The notes: a model not told the origin generated them from the letters alone. DNA of 64,000 nucleotides from Amanita rubescens (GCA_015039365.1 WION01000021.1:1-64000); one strand, 5' to 3'. Positions 37,878 to 48,037 are shown, counted from the stretch's first letter. Numbers and translations: made by a program.

Positions 37878-40800
37878 ATGTCAAAGGTTTACATGGCAGA
37901 CTCAGACTTGGATGTAGATGTTCAAGAAGAAATTGCTGTGCGCAGGCAGCAATTCAGATGCCCCTGTTTTCGTATTCTTGTCATAGGAAGGGCTAATGCT
38001 GGCAAGACTACAATCCTTGAGAAGGTTTGTGGGGTAGCAAAAGGAACAAAGCCAATCATTGTGTACAATGAGAAGAGTAAGTTTGACACCAAAACCCAAT
38101 CTACTTAAATTCCTTAGAAATTGTCAGATAACAAACTAATGCCTGATGATACACATGCAACCCCATCAATTGATGTAAGTTAAATCATTCAGTAAAGATG
38201 TACTTAGCATGACACATGTAACAAGAGAGGCATTCATGATATTGAACATCAGATTACATATGAAGGGAGCAACTTTATCTTCCATGACTCTCAAGATTTT
38301 GAGTCTGGTGCAAGGGAGGAGTTAGATGTTGTTTGGGATTTCATCAAAAAGAGGTCTGCTGCAGCTGAGCTCAAAGATCAGTTACATGCAATTTGGTATT
38401 CATGTCTTTATTTTGATAAATGACTAACCTACATAGATCCAAACAGGTACTGTATACCTATGGACAGTGCTCGCCCATTGTTGCCTTCAGAACTGGACTT
38501 CTTTGATAAAGGGACAGGAAGGGGTAAATGAATCAAATTAATATTTTGGCTGTGCTGGAAATTAACCATTATTTCCACAGTTCCTTTGGTTGTTGTATTC
38601 ACCAAATTTGATGGTCAAATCATCCAAGAATCTGGAAAATTGAATGACATTGAGGATGATGGAGCTAAGTGGGACATGGCCAGGAAGAATGCTGAGATCA
38701 CTTTTCAGACTACTTATCTTCCTAAAGTCATGAATGTTCAATATCCACCAAAAGCCTATGTGAGACTGGAAGGTAAGAATGAAGCTCTTCCTGCTTTAAC
38801 AGATACATATCATATTTTATTAGATATGGATATGCCAGAAAATGACTGTCCTGAATTGAGTGAGAAGACAGCCTTTGCAATTGATGATGCCAGTCTACAA
38901 GAACTGTTTGTCTCAACACAAATGAACAATCTTGACCTTTGTGTTAAATCTGGACTTCAGTGAGTATCAAACTAACTTGTTTTGCTTTTAATGAAATGTT
39001 GAGTGTCCAGACATGTCTTGAAACGAGAGGAAACCTCATTGGAGGATGCCTTTCTCATTGTACTCAGCAAATTTCCACATTACTGGGTACTTACAAAACA
39101 AGGCTCATATGGGTATAAGAAAACTAAGTAAAAATCAGGTTGCCAGAGAAGTAAGTATGTTTTACAAAGATGTGAAATGCCAGTGATTGTGCAAACTCAA
39201 GGTCAATGTAAGTATCACAATTTACCTTCTTTCATGATTGCCCCAACCAACAAATAAGGATGATGTATGTTGACATAAATTCACCCATCCAAATATTTAA
39301 TCATTTCTGAAACAACATTATATTAAGAAACACAATGACATTGATGTGAGTATCACACAAATGTTCTTGCCATAAATCTGATGCCTTTGACAACAGTGGG
39401 CAAGTGATTTCAAATGATAAAGATCTTTGATCAGTATTGATCTCATGATAAATAGTTTGTGAGTGATGCTACTCATATATCAAGGAAATATTAAATGGGC
39501 AATAGCAAGTAAGTGATAATGGACATTTTTGTGATAATTTCATTATATGCAATCTGATAAACAGGAAGTAATTTAAACTTGTCTCTGAGGCAATTAAATT
39601 GTATCTCATCCCATAATCAGGCAGTGAGTGATAATTCTATTTGGTCAGGAAGTCACATGTCATGCATCTCCTGTGATACAGATTGTAAGTGATGGAATAT
39701 TCCTCAATTGCAAGAAGTGTCACCATGTTTTTGACTAATAGAAAGTAAGTGATATTGTGGTTTTGCATCTCAAATCATCAGATGGCTTACAGGCTGTGAG
39801 CAACATCACTGAGCTAAGGAGTTTTATTTGGTCTCAACCTGTGACCAACAGGCTGTAAGTTGCACTGTATCATTTTTGTGGAGTAGCATCTCTCAAGATA
39901 CACAGGGAGTGAGTGAAATTGCATAGAAATCTGCAATAACTGTCTCAGTATTATCCTGGGAGATTGTGAGTGCAAGTGCAAGTCCCTCAATTACAGTCCA
40001 TCAATGATGAACAGGAAGTAAGTGATATTGCACCTCTGTTTTCAGAATAATATCCCAATATATACAAAACTACAAAGAGTGAGCAATTTCATTATGTATT
40101 GGACTATATCAAATTTCATCATCTTAACAGGAAGTTTGTGTTGCTGCCTTTTAGCTAATCAACCTGATTAATGCATTTCTGGTCAAATAGTGAGTGCATG
40201 GTGAAACACTTGGTGCAGCTCAACATGCAGCTTACATCTCATACAGGTAGTGAGCCCACTGCATTGTTTTCATTGTGTTGTTGCATTTTATCCCATGACC
40301 AACAGTATGTGAGTGATACTGCATTTCTTTCTTTACCATACAGTCTCATTGCATTTCATCCCATAACCAACAGTATGTGAGTGGCACTGTATTTCTTTCT
40401 TTACCATGCAGTCTCATTGCATTTCATCCCATGACCAACAGGAAGTGAGTGACACTGCATTTTCTTTTTTACCATGCAGTCTCATTGCATTTCATCCTAC
40501 TATGGCCAACAGGGAGTGAGCACACAGCATATGGTCATGTGACAGTCTCATTACATTTCCTGTGACCAACAGAGAGTGAGTGACCATGAATTGTTTCTTC
40601 ATCTCATTGCATTTTATCCCACAACAAACAGGAAGCAAGTCACATTGCATGTTTTTTCTTAACCATGCAGTCTCATTGCATTTCATCCCATGGACAACAG
40701 GGAGTGAGCTCTTTCTTTGCCATGTAGTCTTATTGGACTTCCTTTGACCAACAGAGAGTGAGTGATACTGCATTGTTTTCTTTGTGTCATTGCATTTCAT

Positions 40801-42787
40801 CCCATGACAAACAGGAAGCAAGTGACACTGCCTTTTTTTCTTAACCATGCAGTCTCATTGCATTTCATCCCATGGCCAACAGGGAGTGAGCACAATGCAT
40901 TTCTTCCTTTATCATGCAGTCTCATTGCATTTCATCTCATGACCAACAGATTGTGAGTGACACTGCATTTTTTCTATACCATGCAGTTTCATTGCATTTC
41001 ATTCCACTGTGGTCAACAGGGAGTGAGTGACACTGAATTTTTTCTCTGTCATGCAGCCTCATTGTATTTCATCCCATGATCAACAGGCAGTGAGCACACT
41101 GCATTGTTTTCTTTACCATGCAGTCTCATTGGTTTTATCTGATGACCAACAGATAGTGAGTGACTGCATTTTTTCCTCTTACAATGGAGTCTCACTTTGC
41201 ATTTCATCCTGTGGCCAACAGGGAGTGAGTGATACTGCACTTTTCTTTATCATCATTCAAGAACTTGTTGCATTTTATGACCAATAGGCAGTGAGTGACA
41301 TTGCATTTTGTCTCATTCCATTTCATCCCATGATCAAAGTATGTGAGTGACAGACACTGCATTTCTTTCTTCACCATGCAATTCTCATTGCATTTAATCC
41401 CATGACCAACAGGAAGTGAGTGACACTGCAATTTTTTACCATGCAGTCTCATTGCATTTCATCCCATGGCCAATAGGGAGTGAGCATGTGACTGCATCTC
41501 TTTCTTTACTATGCAGTCTCATCACAATTCATCCCATAACTAACAGATTGTGAGTCACATTGCATTTTTTTCTTTACTATGCATTTCATCCCATGGCCAA
41601 CAGGGAGTGAGTGCCACTGCATTTTCTTCTGCCACATTCTCAGTCAGAATCTCATTGCATTTCATCCCATGACCAACAGCTGGTGAGTGATACTTTCTTT
41701 TTCCCTTTATCATGCTGTCTCATTTCATTTTATTTTATGGCTAACAGAAAGTGAGCAATGTTATTCCTTTCTCCACTTGAACATCTAAGCAAGCCCAATT
41801 CTCAATCAACAGGAAGTAAGACTTATGTCCAAAACCAAACTATCATAATTAAAACTTCCCTTAAACAACAGAGAGTGACCCTTTACATTCTCTTTGTGAA
41901 CACTTGACAAGTTATATCTGACATCATGTGTCACAGGATGTAAGTGATTTAGCAATTTATTACAATAGATGGTTGCAACAAATGTTATCTTATATGTATA
42001 ACAAATAGAAAGTGAGCAGAATCTTATATTCAATTAACCAATCATATTTATAACTAACAGAGAGTGAGTGTCACCATTGCATTGGGTGGCCTTATCTTAA
42101 CACATCCCACAACCAATAGCAAGTGAGTTTACCACTGCTGTGGCACTGCCTTTATGGTCAGGAACTTTATCTCATCACATTTCATGAGCAACAGCAAGTG
42201 AGTAACACAATCATTTTTAAACTCACATGTCTCATGCACCTCTTATGGTCAATAGTTTGTAAGTTTGGACAATGCTTCTTCCAGTTCTATCTCATTATTA
42301 TAATTAGGTTGTGTGTGACACCAGGCCTTGCTGCCACCTATATCACTTGACAATAGCATTTGTTTTTTATTATTATCAACAACAGAAAGTGAGGGCAGTA
42401 CTCTTTTCCTTTTGCATGGTATTTCACTCATGATTGTAGAGAGTAAGTGAAATTGAAATTCCATCCAGAATGTTGCCTTTGATATATTTTGATAGAAAGT
42501 AAATGAAAATCTATTCCTCTGCTCCATACATTGACAATTATCCTTGTATTTATAGATTGTAATATTATATACCTTCAATTGTTCCAAGTACCTTTCTCTA
42601 ATGGTTCCTTCTTGCTAGGTGAGAAATACCACAAAATATCAACAACCTTGCTAACCTAGCATTAGATTGTATGTGCACCACCATACTGCACTTGAGGTTT
42701 CATTCTTCCTCTGATCAGCCTGAACTCCTTTCATTGTTTGGAGTCTCAGCAACTGTAGGACACATTCTTGCAAATCTGTATGCATAG
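37878..42787 (+). CDS. AIG1/OBG-like P-loop GTPase with a C-terminal array of single-codon microexons
   Basis: The N-terminal G domain resembles a GTPase family common in Agaricomycetes. Exon 1 starts MSKVYMADSDLDVD (an upstream ATG at 37837 would need a 32-nt intron). FRILVIGRANAGKTTILEK is G1; FIFHDSQDFESG is the G3 position but reads DSQD, so the invariant Gly of DxxG is Asp. WYCIPMDSARPL and VPLVVVFTKFD (G4, TKFD) follow. Ordinary exons run to 39086 (SLEDAFLIVLSKFPHYW). Exons then shrink: 12 nt (39139-39150), 6 nt (39202-39207), 6 nt (39259-39264), 18 nt (39328-39345). About fifty exons of exactly 3 nt follow (separate entry). The last exon, 42719-42787, encodes PELLSLFGVSATVGH and ILANLYA with stop TAG. 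GTP turnover may be abnormal and the role is unknown. The G-domain part is well supported; the microexon part is read from splice signals only. Confidence 0.78.
39397..42668 (+). repeat. Tandem array of 51 three-nucleotide microexons, each flanked by a full set of splice signals
   Basis: Each unit is acceptor AG, three bases, donor (mostly GTGAGT, GTAAGT or GTGAGC), then a 47-75 nt intron. The central introns carry a T-rich tract, a CTCAT branch-point-like word and an AACAG acceptor. Triplets with first base: TGG 39397, TTT 39456, CAA 39506, GAA 39565, GCA 39621, ATT 39682, AAA 39742, GCT 39793, GCT 39852, GGA 39906, ATT 39963, GAA 40015; GAA 40131; GTA 40247, TAT 40306, TAT 40374, GAA 40442, GGA 40513, AGA 40573, GAA 40632, GGA 40701, AGA 40755, GAA 40815, GGA 40883, ATT 40950, GGA 41020, GCA 41087, ATA 41153, GGA 41222, GCA 41288, TAT 41340, GAA 41413, GGA 41477, ATT 41547, GGA 41604, CTG 41680, AAA 41748, GAA 41813, AGA 41872, GAT 41937, AAA 42009, AGA 42061, CAA 42120, CAA 42195, TTT 42256, GTT 42308, AAA 42386, AGA 42440, AAA 42496, ATT 42556; ATT 42666. 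No stop codon occurs. As codons: Glu 8, Gly 8, Ile 7, Ala 5, Lys 5, Arg 5, Tyr 3, Gln 3, Phe 2, Val 2, Trp, Leu and Asp 1 each. Units near 40077 and 40190 lack the three-base spacing, and at 42618/42619 AG meets GT directly. The splice pattern is seen; its use is inferred. Confidence 0.85.
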
Positions 42788-42810
42788 CTAATGTGCTGCT
42801 CTTCATTTAG

Positions 42811-42992
42811 TTTGTAGGTCCACCACCAAGTAGAATTTGGTAGCTTCATGTTTCCATCGTCAGCCTCAACTTCACTCCTTGTTTGGAAAATCACAAAAGT
42901 TCTCAGCAAATGTAAGACCCCTCCCTCCTGATGTGATATTGCAATTGTCAATTGATGCTCTTGTGATCAGGCTACTTCTTGCCAAATCTTAG
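42811..42992 (+). other. Candidate alternative last microexon and terminal exon
   Basis: Just after the first stop codon the sequence repeats the preceding layout in diverged form. Acceptor ATTTAG is followed by TTT (42811-42813), donor gtaggt and a 50-nt intron ending gtcag. A 129-nt exon (42864-42992) then opens PQLHSLFG, parallel to PELLSLFG of the first terminal exon. It stays open for 42 codons to a TAG and ends with a hydrophobic stretch LSIDALVIRLLLAKS. Skipping the first terminal exon would need a 142-nt intron (42669-42810). It could give a second C-terminus or be a relic of duplication. Confidence 0.6.
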
Positions 42993-43046
42993 CTGGTAGT
43001 GCATACCTTTTCATTTAAATCTCAGAGGGATTGACATTTTTAAGCA

Positions 43047-43298
43047 ATGAATGTCATTGCAAAACTCTCATTTTGGAGAGTAAAGCCAGCTAAGGAATCA
43101 CCAGCTAAGACCTCAATCATGTCTAAGCTGCTATTTCAGAAGGTCCAGCCATTTGATCAATTAATCATGGATGGCTTGGATCAGTTCAAAAGGGAAGGCT
43201 ATGTAGATAAACTGAAAGCTTGCATTACCTCAGTGTCTTTGCCTGCTAATCATCAAGATCTATGTGGATTCATTTATGATCTGATAGCACAAATCTGA
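43047..43298 (+). CDS. Hypothetical small protein or exon in the CG-poor island
   Basis: An 83-codon frame starts MNVIAKLSFWRVKPAKE, continues MSKLLFQKVQPFDQLIMD and GLDQFKREGYVDKLKAC, and ends FIYDLIAQI. Its amino-acid texture is protein-like, not the low-complexity output of the nearby array. A splice acceptor (aaatctcag) lies just upstream at about 43024, so it may be a further 3' exon of the GTPase locus rather than a separate gene. No family is recognised. Confidence 0.4.
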   Translation: MNVIAKLSFWRVKPAKESPAKTSIMSKLLFQKVQPFDQLIMDGLDQFKREGYVDKLKACITSVSLPANHQDLCGFIYDLIAQI

Positions 43299-43319
43299 TA
43301 ATGGTATGTGGTTCAGCAA

Positions 43320-43757
43320 CTTATTTTATGTCTATGTTCCATGAAGCTTAAAGTTCTGTAGGAAAGATCATACACAACATCCATTTCTAGGAGTTTTCAG
43401 ACAGCACCTAGCACATGTCAACATATGCCATGGCACCTCCCCCTAGTGTACACTACTCAAGCTCCTCATCTCTCATTTTTACATACATTCCATGCAGAGC
43501 TATTCCTACTTACATATGAAAGTCCCATTCATTATTTTATGTCTATATTCCATGCAGCTCAAGTTTCCATAGGACACAGTGACATCCATTCCTAACAGTT
43601 TGCAGACAGCACCTAGCACATGTGGACATATGTATGCCATGGTCCTTTTTCTTCATGCCTTCCCCCAGTGTACATTACATGGCAAGCTCCTTCTGCCTGA
43701 TTAATCTCATTTTCCATCCAGGGACCAGAGCTATTCCAATAAGTTATGAGAGTCCAA
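43320..43757. repeat. Imperfect tandem duplication of about 210 bp
   Basis: Two copies begin TTATTTTATGTCTAT (43321 and 43532). They share CAGACAGCACCTAGCACATG, a CCATGG word, CTAGTGTACA/CCAGTGTACA, and end near GAGCTATTCC. They differ by many substitutions and small gaps, so the duplication is old. The function is unknown. Confidence 0.75.
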
Positions 43758-44340
43758 TTGATTTTTTTGTTTGTAATAGAAGTCATTATTAAAACCTCAT
43801 GCATTGACACAAAAATTGGCACAATGTCATCAGCCAATCTATGGCATAATACCACAACATACCTTGTGATCACCACCCATCCTCAAACTTCTAAACCACA
43901 TAGCAGTGATTACCCTCTACAGCTGTCTTGGACCAATAGCCACATCCAGTACCTCAACTACCACTACTAGTAGCTTGGGGAGTGCTATCAACATTGCTGC
44001 ATGGCCAAACAGCACAGAAACCTTGTTCACACCATTTAGTGTGGGAGTAGCAAAAGCAACCTTTACCCATCTCCACAAAACCTAACTTAACTTCAACTTC
44101 AACAAACCTTTACTAATTACGCAGCATATCCATATGTTGTTCCCACCTCCTACTGCAGGGGAGGACAACAGCAATGACAATGAGGGCAAAACAACATCCT
44201 TGATGAGCAAACAAGGCTTCTGTAACCTGGACACCTTCAATCCTTATCTGCCAACAGATCAGCATCAACACCACCGAGAGTCCTAACCTTGGCAGCTCCG
44301 ACATCTCAACCTGCACCTACTGTCACACTCAACTCCAAAA

Positions 44341-45802
44341 CCTCCTCAATAAATGACAAAAAGAAACATACATGCGAAAGGTGGAGAGCGGTGATGATGC
44401 GGGAGGAGGTCATTGACTTCCTAAAATAGTAAAATAAAACCTCATGTGACCAGTTTCTCACGAACCCGTTTCTGACATTAGAGCTATAGGCTACTTCCGC
44501 GTTCTCGCCCCCGACGACCTATTTGACCCGCAAGCCTACAGCGATTACTCTCGCTTTTTCCTTCTTCAACCTCTGCCATTCACAAAGTTCGCCCTATCCA
44601 CCTCTGACCTCAGACGGAGCCTAGCGCAGACGATGTATGTCATGTGCACCATCAGGATCGCCCACAAAGCATCCCGCGGACCCGCGCCCCTGATCTGAAA
44701 ACTAGCGTGTCTTCAGGACCTCACCCCCTCCATGATCGTTGCAGCCCAATACTGTCACTCCACCTAATTTGGCCACCCTGCTTCTTTATACGTGGCGCAT
44801 AGTCATCCATTCTGACGTCGCAAAACGGCTCGCGGCGATCGAAAAGGCTGAAAGAACCGGTCGTAGGGGTTGTCTGGTAGTATGGAAGCAGGCGAGGTAC
44901 CAACTCTGGGAACGATGGGCTCACGAAGTTGGTATAGTACACGTTGTTCGGCGCAGCCCAGCATAGAAACGAATAAACCAAATCTTGAACAGGTCTCCTA
45001 CTTCTCACGCATCAGAAGGCGATTCAGGGGCCCTCTGTTTTCCGCTCCTCATCCTGCATTGGGCCTTCGCACATTGAAATGTCTAAGCACTCCCAGAGCC
45101 ATCGTTCATATCATTATGGGTTGGTCTCACGAAAGCATCAACGGATAAAGCCAACAGATAACTTTAAAATCACAACTTTAAACCTCCCGAGTCGATCATT
45201 GCTTCTGTCAAGTTCGTTCCTTATCTTCAAACCAGAAACGGTACAAGGACCCGCAGCGCACGAGCCTCGTCAGCCGTTGGGTACCATAATAATACCTAGC
45301 TCAGGATGTAAATTTCTCAGAAGAGTCGATTACTACGAGTCGTGCCATGATCGATGATCGGTCGTGTTCGGCCAGGCACTCGGTCTCTCACCGCGAGCAT
45401 AGCCTGCGAGGTTTATATTCGACTCGTGACTGACGACCTGAGACGGAACCGGCTTCTGCGAATGCCGGCCTGTATTGAATGTGAGGAACTTCTCACATCC
45501 CTCCGTCGTCAACTTGAAATGGGCCATCTACTTAGAAGGAGCCTAGGCGTTCAACATCCCCATTGTAGAGACAATAACGGCCTAAACTATCCCCCGTATG
45601 GGCGCTGGGAAGGCACCAACCACTCGGCGAGGTAACAGATCCGGGCGATGCACGACGGTGGACAACGCATACGACTACTTTACTTCCTGCTCGGGCATCC
45701 AATCCCGAAGGTCAGTGCTATTTAAACCCGGCAAGCTTCTACATCTCGTTTCTCTATCCCCAGCATCTTCGAGTTTTCACTAGTCGTTTACTATACTCAA
45801 CT
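44341..45802. other. Gap after the CG-poor island, no firm gene
   Basis: Composition is normal again from about 44350. A plus-strand frame near 44470-44700 reads protein-like for about 75 residues (for example IGYFRVLAPDDLFDP and YSRFFLLQPLPF) but has no clear start or neighbours. The rest shows only short open frames. Confidence 0.35.
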
Positions 45803-46428
45803 ATGGCCACCCTTCCTGAATCGCACCATTGCAAAACCATTCCCATCAAGAACTTGAAAACTGGTTTCCTCTTGACGGCAGCTGTCGACAGCAGTGGTGA
45901 GTTGGCATTGCGCCGCTACACCATTTTCTATTTGTACTGAAAACCTCTCAGTCTCAGCACACCCAGAGGGCTTTGTAGGTGTCGCCAACACTGTAAGACT
46001 CCATCCTCATTCTCTGATACGACTCACATTGAACTATGATGATCAGTGGAAGCTAGATCGGGGGGAGCATGATAAATGGGCGATTCGCTCCAGCGGTATC
46101 GGCAGCATTCCGGGCCTTCCCATCGAAGGCTACTATCTTGCTGCCAACGGCCCGCCCGGAACCAGTTCCCTTAAAGTACAGGAGGAGCCTTTTCACTGGC
46201 ATATTGTGCTTGACGAGAGTCGCACTGACTTCCTGTGCGTTCTTCACGAGGCGCGAACTGTTTACCCTCATTTCTGACGAGCTCTATTTTCACAGGATCA
46301 AATCACTTGTTCCCAGTACTCCTGATGGCATCGTCGTCACCCAAGTATCAGAAACTGGAGTGGATATCCAACCTTATGATCGCAAAGCTAATAGCCCGTA
46401 CCAGAGGTGGATCTTTAATCTGGCCTGA
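45803..46428 (+). CDS. Small secretory-independent protein, possibly a beta-trefoil inhibitor or lectin
   Basis: The start MATLPESHHCKTIPIKNLKT (ATG 45803-45805) is followed by an intron that joins AAVDSS to VSAHPEGFVGVANT. Later parts are EHDKWAIRSSGIGSIPGLPI, EGYYLAANGPPGTSS, LKVQEEPFHWHIVLDESRTD and, after an intron, RIKSLVPSTPDGIVVTQV, ending SPYQRWIFNLA. Length is about 150 residues. Three strand-rich blocks ending in W-h-h (WHIVLD, RWIFNL) resemble mushroom beta-trefoil proteins such as I66 protease inhibitors or ricin-B-like lectins. There is no signal peptide, as is usual for those. This is a resemblance only; I would not name it further. Confidence 0.5.
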
Positions 46429-46723
46429 GTGGAAATGAGGTGCTTGAGATGACGAGCGTTGAAATGGACCTGTCGCTTTTTGTACCGAATTATAGAAATT
46501 CCATTGCTTCTGTTCGTTAGCAATTGATCTTGGATTTTGATAAGTGTGATACTATCAATGTCTCGACTCTCGCCAGGTATACATCCGTACACTTCTCCAA
46601 TTCTACGAATATATGTATGAAGAGATGAATATGGTGTTGAATCTTGATGGCCCATCCGAACGTATTTATACAGCGTGACCCGACCGTAGACGGGTCACAA
46701 TCTTATACCGTAACAGCATTAGT

Positions 46724-48037
46724 ATGACTACCCTGCCATCTCTTGACACATGCGGACTCCAGGGAACAGGGCTCAGCATTTGGCGTTTCTTATTGCAGGC
46801 CGAGATTACCGCCCACGCGACCCCCCGCACCAATGCCAGATACAACGACCCTCTCGTTGGAATTCGTCTCTTGGGTTTCTTTCTAAAGGACTTCTGGGAC
46901 CATGCTCATGATTGGTACCTAGGATCTACTCCGTATTCTCGTATGGTTTTGGAGATCGCCTCGTGCCTCGACAAAGGGGATGACAAAGCCATATACGACA
47001 CCCTCGTTCAGCTGGGTCTCAGGTATCGCAATTACCTCTTACGAGTATGTGAGATGCACGATTATCTTCCACGGTATTCTAAATGCACTAAAAAAAACGC
47101 CAGTTCGTTCCAACACAAGAGGTAGACCCACGCCATCGCGACACGAGTCTCGGCCATCTTTTGAAGTTGTAAAGGGCCGAGTCTTGGAAGAACTAGACAA
47201 AGCTCCCCAGACCAAATCGAATGTCAGAAAACAGGTATATTTCTTAGGCATCTATGTCGAACATCAACTCATCTTCAGGCGTTGCTACGCGATGGATACA
47301 AATGTGCCATCAGCGGCGTCTATGATAGGCAGTCTTGCCTCGACATTGAAGAGGTCAATGCTGCTCGCATGGCCCTAGATAATCCCAAGTTCATCGGTAC
47401 AGAGGTAGCCCACATCTTTTCAGAGAGCGCTCAAGACGGTGACAAGGTTAGTGCTTTATCGCACTGATAGGGCTCATCCCACTGATAATTCCACAGAATT
47501 ATGCTGCAGCAGTCTTCGAAATACTCGAGCTGTTTGGTCTTGGGAAGAAAGCGGAAGCCCTGTATGGCGGCAAAGTTAACGGCCTTCATAATGTGATAAT
47601 CATGGCGACGGACTTGCACGACGCGTTTGAGTCATTTGATCTGTGGCTTGAACCGGTACGAGGACAAGTATGTCGCATTGTTTACTCCGTTATTCTCCAT
47701 CCAAGCTGAATGGTGTATTCAGGAAAACACTTATAACGTTTGCGGGAAACAACTTAGCGGGTACTTGGTGCCCATACCATCATACGTCACGTTCAAGGTG
47801 GAGCCCTCTGCCGCAGCCGCCGCTGAGGCCATGAATAAGAGATTGATGTTGCCCGATCAAGACCTGATCGCTATTCGTGCCGCATGTGCTCGGGTCGCCA
47901 ATTTATCTGGAGCTGCTGAGCAAGCGAATCAAATCATCAGAGATATGGAAGATACTACAGTCCTAACGGATGATGGGAGTATGGCTGAGATTTTTTCTTT
48001 ACGCCTGTCGATGCTGATATCCCGACAACATTCATGA
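46724..48037 (+). CDS. HNH-endonuclease-domain protein (Agaricomycete type)
   Basis: Proteins of this type are numerous in mushroom genomes; their biological role is not known. The start MTTLPSLDTCGLQGTGLS leads to IRLLGFFLKDFWDHAHDWYL, an N-terminal helical region. After introns at about 47045 and 47235 comes the HNH_2-like core: LLRDGYKCAISGVYDRQS, then GTEVAHIFSES (first His), and after another intron LYGGKVNGLHNVIIMATDLH with the Asn and second His, continuing FESFDLWLEP. The C-terminus ends SLRLSMLISRQHS. The residues expected of an HNH nuclease are present, but whether it cuts DNA is untested. Confidence 0.72.

Larger units (their letters stand above)
37837..44340. other. CG-dinucleotide-depleted, AT-rich island
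   Basis: Composition changes sharply near 37840 and returns to normal near 44350. Between 39026 and 42857 I could find no CG dinucleotide, although TG and CA are plentiful, while flanking genes have many CGs. This is the usual trace of long-term cytosine methylation followed by deamination. The island holds the GTPase/microexon gene, one further open frame and a tandem duplication. Stretches not covered by those entries (42993-43046, 43758-44340) show no feature I can name. Confidence 0.8.

Noticed and set aside
40492..41452. Minus-strand open frames with repeated His/Cys/Lys words inside the array, possibly a tandem-repeat protein
   Set aside because: Unit lengths vary between 50 and 78 bp and are not multiples of three, so no frame persists across the array, and the splice-site spacing on the plus strand is the constant element.
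39397..42668. CRISPR-like or simple satellite explanation of the array
   Set aside because: Spacers are not unique sequences of fixed size, the context is eukaryotic and intron-rich, and the constant element is AG-3-GT even where the rest has diverged.
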